Origin: Wolfiporia cocos
Lineage: Eukaryota; Basidiomycota; Agaricomycetes; Polyporales; Phaeolaceae
Assembly: GCA_029448655.1 (NCBI GenBank)
Contig: JACCLO010000001.1
Coordinates: 1,860,001 to 1,924,000, forward strand
Reading direction: 5' to 3'
DNA length: 64,000 nucleotides
Part shown: positions 53,950 through 64,000 of the stretch, one piece after another
Layout of the letters: each line of letters opens with the position of its first letter
Position numbering within the stretch: position 1 is the stretch's first letter
Program-made: the position numbers and the translations under genes
Notes under the pieces: generated by a model
Seen by the model: the letters and a program-made list of their open reading frames with translations, nothing else
What the model was told of the DNA's origin: nothing
Database searches by the model: none

Positions 53950-56003
53950 TGACATACAATGTGACCGCTATAGCTAGCGATGCTAGATAGCAGGAGGTTA
54001 CAAAACGCGTGATTTAGGTAGGTATGCTCACGATCAATTGTCCAGATTAATGTAATGGAGGCAATGCAGAAAACCCTTGGACGTGACGCGACCGCTTCTA
54101 GAAATGTGAAGGGAATTCCGGCTGAGGAACTTGTTGAATCTTCCTGAGTTCCATCTCCATGCTGTGTCTTTTGCACTCGCCTCGAGCGAGGTGCATGCGA
54201 AACTGGTGTTGCGGCCTTCGCAGGATGTCTCCTGTGATCGCTCGATCATTTCGTCCTCATCCTTCCGATGCGTCGCTCTGTGCATCAGTATGCTCTCATC
54301 CAGCATCTCTTCTCCTTGCACCCGGCCTCCTGACCCCCTTGGTTGACGGTGCAAAACGGTCCACAGGCTCCCATGCGTTGCAATCAGCCCATTCTGCAGG
54401 TATACGTTCTGCGTGCCTGATTGCAGAGCAGACCTCACCACATCTCGTGCTAACGTCTCGCTTCCGCAACTGGACGCCATACACGGAAGTACAACGACCT
54501 CTCTGTCGAAGGTATTTGCTCTCCAGGTGTGTTGGAGCTTCCACGCCGCACCATGGTCATTCGAAACATTGTGACCCTCCTGCGTACTGGCCGCAATCGT
54601 CACATCTTGAGCAGGCCCTTTCCCGCACATATCGTCAAAGAGACCAGAGGCCTGTCTCACAACGCTGTTTTCTTGGCTATCAGGGATGTGGCAAACGTAA
54701 ATGAGTCCATCGAGCTTTCTTCCGCTTCCATACCTAGAAAGATTACGAGCGATAGGGTGAGTATTCTGCACATATGTTCCAGGCAGGACAATGTGCGAAC
54801 CTCTGCTCCAATAAGCTCGCAATGTCATGCAGGACGCTTCCGCGTGCCTGATCGGTATCGTCGAACCCTGGGGTGTCTATCATAATGATAGTCTGTCCGT
54901 CCAATGAACATGTTGCGGTCTGCGTCCGATCTGTGCACGAATACATATTACTGTCTTCTCGAATTGCGGAGCCACAGGCCATGTTGACGAACTACCGAAG
55001 AACGCCCGTCAGTTAATACATTTACTACGGAGATAAGCGTGTACTGACCGTGGTCTTTCCAGAACCTTTGGGGCCTACAACGCTACAAAAGGTATTGGTC
55101 TTGATATTATCATTTTAAAAAGACAGCGTACGCGATGAGCTTCATCGGCTGGCTTTGAATGGTAGACATTGGGCTTATGGAGGAATGATAAGAGCTGTCG
55201 GAACGGGTGTGCTGCTAGAGGGCCTTGAAGAAGATAGCATCTTATATAGTTGGAGGACCGATCGCCTCTGAGCACATTCAGGATGCGGCTGCACGACGAC
55301 TCAATTGCAATTCGCAGATTTCTTCGCGCTCTTTACCTCATACAAACGCAAATGCATGGACATCCCAGCGCTGTGCAGCACCGCATCCTCACTGCTTTGG
55401 CGAAGCGCCATGCTGAAGGTCGCTAGCGCTCGCTTATCGGCACCCGCAGTATCAGCCTCAACGCCAGAATCAGGCCTATTGATGCGAAGGCTGTGCGAAG
55501 CGCTAGCGAGTGCTGTTGCTGTTTGCTGCCAGGAACTCACGTGCCGCCTTCTCAGACACTCGAGGCTTTCGATAGCCGCCGGCCCACAGGGTCCAAAGCG
55601 ATTGAATAGATATCCGCCTTGTGTGTGGGCATATGGGCGATTAAGTGGACCACACTTAACATTAATTGTGAAATGAGATCTTCTAGCGCTTAAGCTCGTG
55701 GCATGCTAGAGCGCCGAGCAAATGAATAGTGCCAGTGAATGAGGATCATTGGGCCAACTTAGCTGGCGCCGTGGACACCAAGGCGCGAGTGTCCTCGTGG
55801 TGGATTCACCCACGCAATGTGGCCAGATGACTGCAGCATAGAAGAGTACTTAGGACGTATATGTTATGGTCTCGTGCAAACTAGACCGAGCTATCGGACA
55901 TGGATATGCAAGAACGAATGCACCCCAGCCTCTGCATGCCAAATTGGGTCACGGAGAAATCCATCTGTGGCGCTACTCCACTCTCTCACTGACTATCTTC
56001 AGT
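53950..56003. repeat. Segmental duplicate, copy 2 (pair at 11238-12845)
   Basis: Same orientation and gene content as copy 1, with an extra segment of about 560 bp at roughly 55374-55935. It starts just to the right of the hAT element. Confidence 0.75.
54034..55049 (-). CDS. P-loop GTPase (AIG1-like), copy 2, 5' end uncertain
   Basis: Minus-strand exons: a P-loop exon ending at 55049 (its 5' limit, near 55085, not fixed), 54801-54991, and 54034-54733; junctions are in phase. Walker A is VVGPKGSGKTT, then SCTDRTQ (switch-like) and G3 IIMIDTPGFDDT, then RKLDGLIYVCHIPDS, a hallmark of a large Agaricomycete GTPase family. The usual NxxD-like G4 motif is not clear (the expected VTTMW/VTNMW strand reads DVTIAAS). 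Nucleotide binding is likely; the biological role is unknown. Compared with copy 1 the P-loop and DTPG motifs are intact. The first exon is uncertain: an ATG frame near 55165 does not join in phase. The last part after HGSLWTVLHRQ has no recognised domain. Confidence 0.62.
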
Positions 56004-56991
56004 AAGTTCATCAATATGCTCGCGTGTGTTGTCCCTTTGAATTTTCGGTCTCGTATCTGTGAGGCGCGCCCAGCATCCCGTGCTAACCTTCAGTCAGTCG
56101 TGCACTTCATCACAATCCGCCATATTCTACGTGATCGTGTCAACTTTCGCGTATGATCGCGCCTCAAGTCTCTGATCTGATCTGATAAACGTTTTGAGAG
56201 CTCATTTTCAATTATGATCTTGCACGATGCATGGTATATGAAGTGCTGCTTTGTGCTTGATTGAATCGACATTGATAATAAACAACAGGCTTCATTACTA
56301 CTAACCAAAAACAAACACGGTGCGATTCATTTTAGTTCTGCATACCGTGAACGAAACTGAGGGGCCCTACATCGCCATCCTATTGTACATCAAAGCTGTA
56401 TGCGTCCATCTGATAACGCGCGGTATATTTACATAATAGAGGTGTTTTGCTAACGATAATAATGACTCGGCTAATTCCAAGATGGAGCAAGAGTCATGAG
56501 AATGATCATGAGGAGTTGTGGAGTGTGGCATCGTCAATACCCCACATAGTGCTGATCTCAGGATATAGGCAACATGCATGGTGAAACGCTAAGCAGGATC
56601 TGTCGCCGTCGTTGTTGGTAATGCTTGCAGCGTATATTTTGGTACTTCTGCAGTTGAATTAAGGAGATGGTCCACAGCACTTAGATACAGTCATTGGTAT
56701 GCGTCTCAATGTTAACTACTATGAGGACAGCGACTACATGCCACCTGCTCCTCTTCAAAAGTCTGGTAGTGGAACTCAAAAATCGGCGCCACAATCATAA
56801 CTATCGCCGTTGGCGAAACCGAAACCTAAACCTAACGTCTTCGGAAAGCCCATTGGCTCGAGCGTCCATGTCAAGCGCCGTGTCAAGCGCCTGATGAGAC
56901 GCGGATGGCGGAGGCGCAGACGGTCGGTGTCGGAGCGCTCTATAGTCCTCCCGCAGATTGCTCGACTTGCTGATTGCGAACGGCGACCGCA
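55086..56991. other. Intergenic region upstream of the lyase
   Basis: Holds the 3' end of the segmental duplicate and then unique sequence. A 33-codon plus-strand frame at 56699 (MRLNVNYYEDSDYMPP) is too short to support. No other gene was seen; the promoter of the lyase must lie here but no TATA box stands out. Confidence 0.45.
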
Positions 56992-59900
56992 ATGACCTCC
57001 AACATCTCCAGCACTAGCATCCTCGCTCGCCTAAATAGCAGGGGTAGTCGTGCTTTCGAGACACTCAAGAATGTGCTGCTACTCTACCTAATCCTGACTC
57101 GCACGCTGAAAGCAATTCGCCATCTCCGCGCACGGGGCTTCGCACGCACAATTGTGGACTTATACACATGGGTTTCCCAGGTACGTCGGTGGTGAAAAAG
57201 TCTATACCGAACTATGCAGTGATTCCACGGGGGATTGTAGGAAACGCTTCTGCTTGCGCTGCGCCTTCCGCGACTGCGTGCCAGCGTGCAGCGGGAGCTC
57301 GCGAAGGCACGGCTTGACATCGAGGCCGGAATGGTGCCCTCGGGACCAAGCGTTACGCGTCATCTCGCCTTACCCTCATCCGGTCAGAGTGCAGACTGGA
57401 TTGCGGCCGAAATGGACAAGATGGATGGCGAAGCACCAGCTCACGCCGACTGGCATGGCGGGCGCGTGTCCGGCGCAGTATATCGTGAGCAGCCCCTCAT
57501 CTCACCCTGGACCGTAATTATTCACAGGTTGTGCTTAGATGGTGGAGATGATATGACTGCTGTAATCCTTGCTGCTATCACGCGGTACGCGCTATCGAAC
57601 CCGCTGCACCCGGACGTGTTCCCCGCAGTGCGCAAGATGGAGGCAGAGATTGTCGCAATGTGCCTGCGGATGTACCACGCTCCAGACGGTGCAGCAGGCA
57701 CCACAACAAGTGGTGGCACGGAGAGTATAGTGATGGCCGTAAAGGCATATCGCGACTGGGCGCGTGCGGAGAAGGGTATCACGGAGCCAGAGATGTGAGT
57801 ACTGACACAGTGATTTGGGCTCGCGCACTGATTCTTTGTCACAGGGTCGTGCCGGAGACCGCGCACGCAGCATTCGACAAGGGCGCAGCGTACATGGGCG
57901 TCAAAGTTCACACTGTCCCCGTCGATCCTATCACGCGCCAGGTGAATTTGAAGGGTGTCCGTCGGGCCATGTGCGTTTACTCCGGCATTACTCACGATTC
58001 ATTGCTCACTCAGGTTTGTGTGACTTTCGCGTTTGGCGGCGCGCAGAAATGCAAACACGATATTGGTGCGTGTCGTACTCCCAAGTTCATACACTTTCAC
58101 CTCTTCATCATTTCGTTTATTTGATCGCAACTCGACTAACACATTCTGACAGCTTGTTGGCTCTGCAATCAACTTCCCTGACGGTAATGCAGACGATATC
58201 GTCGAGCTCGGGAAACTCGCGAAGAACGCAGGCATCGGTTTGCACGTGGATAGCTGCCTGGGTAGCTTCATCGTTCCATTCTTATCAGAGGTACGTGACT
58301 TCTCTTGCTATGGGACCCACGGGTGGATTGCTGATTGTTCATGGTTTTCGGTCGTGACATTGATTCTATTGGCTCTTGCATTCATTCCAAATTGGGGTGG
58401 ACTTCCGCCGTGGATGTGGTTCCCTCCGCTGCAACTTGGCGATTATTACGCGGGCACTTCCCTTCCGTGCCCTAAACGTCCATCCGTAATTCTACCTCTG
58501 CTGCCTTGTCTGTTGATCTTCTGTCCCATCCCTGATTGTGCTTCTTGGCGGTGCGCTTGTTTGATCTCGTCTCGCCTTGGTTTCGTGTTCTTTGTGCCAC
58601 TATTGTCGCACACGCTGGGTCCTCCTGCGCCGGAACTCGTCCTCATGTTCTGTGTCTCTGTCCTCGACTTACCACCTGTGGCGCTACCCCCGCGTCTCGG
58701 CCACATTTTGTGCTACTGCATCGTGTCTGTTCGGCACCTGTATCCGCTCTGGTTCTGTCCGGCGCCCGTCTGCTGCGTCTTCTTCCGTGGCGTCCCTTGG
58801 CATAACCACCGCCATCTCTCTCCTGTCGCACCCCTTCTCGTGTTGTGCTGCGGGTGATCTGCTCATAACATGATGTATATGCACTTCCCCGATTTTCATG
58901 ATGCTATACACCGCATCGCTGGATACTATGTCGTCGCCGAACCATATACCTTTACCTCGGGACGCCCTTGCTGCACGAACTTATACGGTGAATGACCGCC
59001 CGCTCGATCGTGGTTCTCTGGAATGAATGTGCGTGTGCGGACGCAGGTGAGTGCAGAGGAAGGCTGGGGTGCCGTCCCGGTATGGGACTTCCGCGTTGAG
59101 GGCGTGACTAGTATCAGTTGTGATACGCATAAGGTGTGTCCATCTTTTTCCTCGGTTTGCTTAGTCGCAGGGAGCACATACTTCTATATCCCTACTTGCT
59201 TCACACGCTCATAATGTCTCCGTTCGTCTTGTTCCGTTTCCTGCGTTCGCTATTCTCGCCTGCGCCATCTCTTTGGCTCCTACCATGCACAATCTCCGAG
59301 TTCCGGCTCTGTCTCTGCCTACGCTATTGCATTGCCTCTTCCTGCCTTTTTCGTTCCTCCCAGTCTCCTCCACAACGACATCCCATACGGACCACGTTGG
59401 CACCTCGGAGCTTTGAAATGACTCACCTTTCGTTCTGCACAGTACGGCTTCGCGCCAAAGGGCAACTCGGTCGTGATGTACCGTAGCGCGAACCTCCGAC
59501 GGTACCAGTATTACGTGAACGCGGGCTGGGTTGGAGGTGTGTACGCCAGCCCAAGTCTTGCAGGGTCTAGGTGCGCTTCTCCTAGGCATTGTGCGTTTGC
59601 CTGCGATGCTAGCTTCTCACTGCACGTCCTCCGCGCCACTGCACTTACACCATCGATCCACTGAACATTACGCACCTGAAAAACTGTCATGGGTAACCGA
59701 CCCTGCCATCAAGGCCTGGCGCATTAATCGCGGGCACATGGGCCGCGATGCACTATATGGGAAGCTCGTGCGTCCCTAGCCCACCTAGAGTGTGACCGCT
59801 ACCGCTAACCCGTGCCTTGTTGCCCTCGGCCCTCAGCGGATACCGCGACTCATGTCGTGCCATTGTCTCCACAGCACGCGCGATTGCTGCGCGCATCCGC

Positions 59901-60499
59901 GCCGAGATCCCCGTGCTGCGCGTGCTCGGCGACCCTCCCGCCTCCGTCGTCGCATTCGCCTCCGCCGCGGATCCTATCTTCCGCAAGGGATCCAAGTTCA
60001 GCGCGAGTGAGAGCAGCAAGGGCGTAGATGTCCTGGAGGTCGGCGACAAAATGGCGAAGCGCGGGTGGCATTTGAACGCGCTCAAAGGCCCTGCCGCCGT
60101 CCACATCGCAGTCACGGTGAGTGTGTCTGTCTGCTCTCTTCACGCAAATTGACTAATATTTCCGGGTCATAGCGCTTGACGGTCCCAGTCGTGGATCAGT
60201 TCATTGCTGACTTGAAAGATGCAGTCAGGGAGGCAGAGCTGGCGCCGAGCGGCAAGGGGAACATGGCTAGGCTGTACGGTGCGTATTTTCCGAATGTTTG
60301 CTGCACTCTGTCGCAGCTTTTTCATCGGGTTCTGTTCGACCTGCAATTGCATCACAAATTGATGTCGATTGCGTTCCTGGTTGAGAGTAAGCCGAATACT
60401 AATTCATCGTATACAGGTCTGGGTACATCTAGCGCGGTAGGCCCGGCAATGGTGGGACACATCGCAGAGGCGTTCCTTGACACCCTGTACAAGGCCTGA
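56992..60499 (+). CDS. DPL1: Sphingosine-1-phosphate lyase, 12 exons
   Basis: PLP-dependent lyase that splits long-chain base phosphates into a fatty aldehyde and phosphoethanolamine, the exit step of sphingolipid breakdown at the ER. Exons: 56992-57180, 57241-57484, 57539-57794, 57845-57970, 58047-58065, 58153-58290, 59047-59133, 59443-59570, 59714-59767, 59837-60116, 60173-60278 and 60417-60499. These give 1710 nt, 569 residues, all in phase, a normal length for the family. An N-terminal hydrophobic segment (about 27-38) fits the ER anchor. Motifs: [36 protein letters not shown], and SISCDTHK with the PLP Lys at 353 just before an intron, then [13 protein letters not shown] and AGTWAAM. Exon 5 is only 19 nt. 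Introns 6 (756 nt) and 7 (309 nt) are far longer than the rest. The gene symbol is by function, after yeast. Confidence 0.93.
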
Positions 60500-61159
60500 T
60501 ATGTACGAGCCTGAAACGGATGCCTCGACATCGCTGTTGCTCTATTCACGTTCGTGATACAGTGGCTGTCGAGTGACTTTGCCAGACTTTCTGCAGCTGT
60601 GTATACTACGGCCGTGTGTGTTGTAATGTACAACGTGCCCTACGGCGAGCAGATTCCATGAAAAGGCCTACTTTACGTCTTATCTTTGATGTCCCCGAGC
60701 TGTGCGTGCGCAGCAGCAACGCGGCTTCTGCATAGCCCTGCTAAACGCATGGGAAGGAAGCGGTCTGATCGATCAAACAGAAATCGCCAATTTATGTAAC
60801 ACACGCTCGCTTATCTGCGCAGCATCGTGGATCACTGCCCCAAAGGGTGCCATCTTTGGTGTAAACAAGAATGTCAACTGCGGCAATGGAAGGTATGCAC
60901 ATTGCACTGTCGCACTTCTGGGTAGATTTCATAGTCCATGCACCTATTATATAGATACCGAGCAAGCACAACGGTAGCGACTGTCAATAAGGGAAATCGT
61001 AATGCGATTGAATACCGGGCGTAGTCTGCGTGATATGACAGCACAGAGCCCGCCTCTTCTCGAGTGATCGATGGAGCACACTGCCAAGCGCAGGCGTCCT
61101 CGATTCCGTCCTCTGTTCCATCTCCTGAAGCTTGATAGGCAAGCCTCTGTGCTCTGATT
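60500..61159. other. Intergenic between lyase and RdRP genes
   Basis: 660 bp, containing the lyase 3' flank and the presumed RdRP promoter. The minus-strand frames here are short and overlap the RdRP start. No gene is supported. Confidence 0.5.
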
Positions 61160-64000
61160 ATGGAGATTTTCATGCACAACATAGGATATGGAATAACGCA
61201 GCACCAGTTGAAGATCGAACTTGCAAACATACTACACTCTCCTGCCTATTCACCGCCTTCAGAGCCACCTATCAACTTCGATGTTTGCCTTTATACTCAG
61301 AACCGATCTCGCGGTAGCCTCATTCTACCTTGGGAGGAGATCGGTGAGCGCTTCATGAACGAGTTTGGAGGATGTACCGCTAGAAGATCGATCGTTATCG
61401 GGACGACAATGATCTTCGAGAGAAACTGGAGACAACCTAACGATGGAATCGTAGAAAACATTCGACGTTTGCCGTATGTCGATCCGCGAGCTGCCCAGGA
61501 GGCGGAGAACAGGTCACGGGAGGCGCGACGGATGTCGGTGTCCATCAACTTGATTCAGTTTGGGTGGATCTGTCGGGACAGCGTGTTTTCCACCGAGTGG
61601 GAGAGACCCTGCTTTCCTCGCGGAACTCTCATCCTCGATTATCACAAGAGAGAGATCAGGATCCAGATACCCGATGCGCAAATCATGCGCGTCGTTGCTG
61701 TCCGTGCTGCGCAGATATACTCGACATGCGCAGGCACAGACGAACGACATAGAGCGGCCATCTTCCTCCTGCTACATCATCCCCCGAGCTTCGAGACAAT
61801 CCCGAGGGGTTACAGTCGCGACTTTCTGGGAAGTCCCGCACCCTTGCCAATCCGTCGGCGCTGGCCTTCCTTCGACGAAAGTCACGAGCCTGTCGCTCCT
61901 CATACCTCTCTCGCCATTCATCTGGTTTGTGACACTCGCAATGATCTAGAAACCTACCGTAATCTCTGCGAACTAGTCAACAAAAGGGTCGGCGGAAATC
62001 TGTCTGTCTATTCCACCCAGAATCGTACACTCTTCCACCACAGTGTCCGTGAAGAATATAAAGCATGGATACAGACGCTTCCATGGGAGGTGGCGTTCCA
62101 GGTAGAGGCACTCTTGTACAGCCACGTCGTGGACATGAGGGAGCTTCTGACCTTCCGCGCTCGTATTGAGCGAATGGCCGAGTCAGGCTCCAAGGGGGCA
62201 AGTATAGTTCTTCGGGACTTCGTCGCGCGAGCAAAGGTGGAGCTGTCCCACTACAAATCCTCACGAACCATACCAGATGTGGTACAACAGCTGTTCACCG
62301 AAGCGCAAGATAGATTTCAATCGATGGCCTCATTGCCCTTGCGACAGCATGGCGATGAAATCTTCGATTGTCTTCATGTTGTCATCACACCGACTACGAT
62401 GTCTCTGGCAGGTCCACTGCCCACCCGATCAAATCGCGTTATTCGGCGTTACCTAGAGCACCAGGATAGCTTCCTCCGTGTTAGTTTTGTCGATGAAAGT
62501 CACCTAACATATCGATTCGACCGCGACCTTGATATCCGGGATTTCGTGAATCGAAGAGTGAGGGGATTTCTCACTCGAGGGCTGGATATAGCTGGATGCC
62601 ACTTCGAGTTTCTAGCATACTCCCAATCAGCACTCAAGGAGCACGCGGTATGGTTCGTCAAGCCATTCGTCCACGGTGGCTGCGAGGTCAATGCAGCCTC
62701 GATCATAGAGAGCCTGGGATCTTTCAAGAACCTGGCATCCGATCCGAATCTGATATACTGTCCTGCAAGATACGCCGCACGTATCTCTCAAGCGTTCAGC
62801 TCAACGGAGCCATCGGTCTCTGTTCGGGCCGACGAGGTCATGTACCTCCAAGACGTCACCGATGGAGGAGATCCACCTCGCTATTGCTTCACCGATGGCG
62901 TCGGGACGATCTCGTCTGAGCTCGCCAAAGAGATTTGGGAGAAACTTTGCGCAAAACGGCGGCAACCAGGGAGAGTAGAGAACTATCCCCGGTGCTTTCA
63001 GTGCAGATTCATGGGGGCGAAGGGGATGTTGAGCGTCGACTATCGCTTGAAGGGACGCGCCATTGGCATTCGTCCGTCGATGCTCAAATTTGACGCTCCC
63101 AACTCTCTGGAAATTGAAATAGCGAGGGCGTTTGACAGGCCAGGCAAGTACTATTTGAATCGTCCTCTGATCATGCTTCTGGAAGGTATCGGAGTTCCTG
63201 CCGAGGTTTTCCGGTCTCTCCAGGATTGCGCCGTGCATGAAACGCAGGACGCCGTTCATTCGCTCGACACATCGGCAAGGCTGCTCGAGACAAATGGCCT
63301 TGGGTCTTCCTTCCGTCTTTCCTCAACGTTTCTGAAGCTACACAAGCTGGGTGTTGCGCCTCTCCACGAGGACATATTCTGGAGCCAAATGATGCGTTTG
63401 GCTGTTGGTCATGTCCTCAGAGAGATGAAGCACCGTGCCCGAATCCCAGTGCCCAATGGATGGACATTGGTGGGTGTCGCGGACGTGCACGGGTGGCTGA
63501 GAGAGGGAGAGATCTTTGCGTGTGTAGACTCACAGGACCAACTGAAGTATCTGGAAGGACCTGTGATGATTTCCCGCTCGCCAGTCATTCACCCTGGAGA
63601 CGTTCAGGTGGTGCGAGCAGTCGGGAAGCCTCCTCCAGGATCGCCTTTTGAGCGAGAGCCGTTGCGAAACAGCGTAGTGTTCTCGATCAAAGGTCTGTAA
63701 CAAAAAATACTCATTATAAATGAATAATGTACTTAGGCCTTAACAGGGGAACGACCTTTGTTCTCATGTCTGGCAGGTGGCGATCTAGATGGGGACGAAT
63801 ACAATATCACTACTGCGACCACCCTGATACCTCCGTATACTTACGAACCGGCCGCTTATGATTCAGCACAGAAGAAGCTCGTCAACCACGAGAGCACCAT
63901 GGAGGATGTCGCCGACTTCATCGCAGAGTATATTACCAGTGATGTCAGTCCAGCCCTTTCCTGTGAATGCAAGGTTCTCACCACCTCAAACAGACCGTGG
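61160..64000 (+). CDS. RNA-dependent RNA polymerase (RNA silencing), 5' part
   Basis: Cell-encoded RdRP of the eukaryotic silencing family, which makes double-stranded RNA for Dicer. Exon 1 is 61160-63692 (844 codons), exon 2 is 63747-63943, and exon 3 starts at 63994 and runs out of the window. Introns are GT-AG and in phase. The N-terminus (about 1-70) could be an RRM-like fold. The conserved core begins near residue 400 (CLHVVITPTTMSLAGP) and includes FTDGVGTIS, CFQCRFMGAKGMLSVDYRL and FRLSSTFLKLH. The catalytic loop GGDLDGDEYN (Asp residues near 857, 859 and 861) is rebuilt by the first splice. All three catalytic Asp are present, so the enzyme looks active. The C-terminal third is missing because the window ends. 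The start is the first ATG; an in-frame earlier one was not found. Confidence 0.93.

Overview
This window looks like nuclear DNA of a mushroom-forming basidiomycete (Agaricomycetes). Genes are split by many introns of about 50 nt with GT-AG ends. The gene families are ones typical of such genomes: an atypical kinase family, an AIG1-like P-loop GTPase family, a DUF6698-like gene, a Plavaka-type transposase remnant and chromodomain Ty3/Gypsy retrotransposons. No prokaryotic gene order, rRNA, tRNA or CRISPR array was seen.

Layout. From 0 to 20 kb lies gene-poor, repeat-duplicated DNA. It holds a kinase gene (6.4-7.7 kb, +), an aldo/keto reductase (9.0-10.1 kb, -), a decayed P-loop GTPase (11.7-12.4 kb, -), a kinase relic (13.4-13.7 kb, -), a second kinase (14.2-15.5 kb, -) and an unrecognised multi-exon gene (16.4-17.5 kb, +). 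From 20.7 to 30.8 kb a DUF6698-like gene on the minus strand carries a young 8.2-kb Ty3/Gypsy element (element A, 21806-30003) inside one intron. From 31.5 to 49.3 kb is a three-layer transposon nest: a Plavaka-type transposase remnant, cut by a minus-strand Ty3/Gypsy element (outer, 32889-49345), itself cut by a plus-strand Ty3/Gypsy element (inner, 37668-46131) with identical 709-bp LTRs and a 5-bp target duplication. From 49.4 to 57 kb come repeat copies matching 19.1-19.7 kb and 11.2-12.8 kb, a hAT-type element with an 8-bp target duplication (52821-53773), and a better preserved P-loop GTPase (54.0-55.1 kb, -). From 57 to 64 kb is conserved host sequence: a complete 12-exon sphingosine-1-phosphate lyase (+), then the 5' three exons of an RNA-dependent RNA polymerase of the RNA-silencing type (+), cut by the window edge.

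The most interesting material is in the retrotransposons. All three carry, next to the 5' LTR and after a 1-nt spacer, an 11-nt site perfectly complementary to an 11-nt segment of their own LTR lying 32-35 nt downstream of a TATA box. This is the geometry expected for Tf1-type self-primed reverse transcription. All three encode a dUTPase, between Gag and protease in element A but between protease and reverse transcriptase in the nested pair. The inner and outer elements also share a third open frame (about 355 codons) that overlaps the 3' end of pol in the -1 frame and ends in a conserved double zinc knuckle. Every interruption found in the inner and outer retrotransposon frames is TGA, which fits CGA-to-TGA (CpG) transitions.

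Exon coordinates come from reading splice signals and checking phase by hand. No database search was possible, so family names rest on motif recognition.
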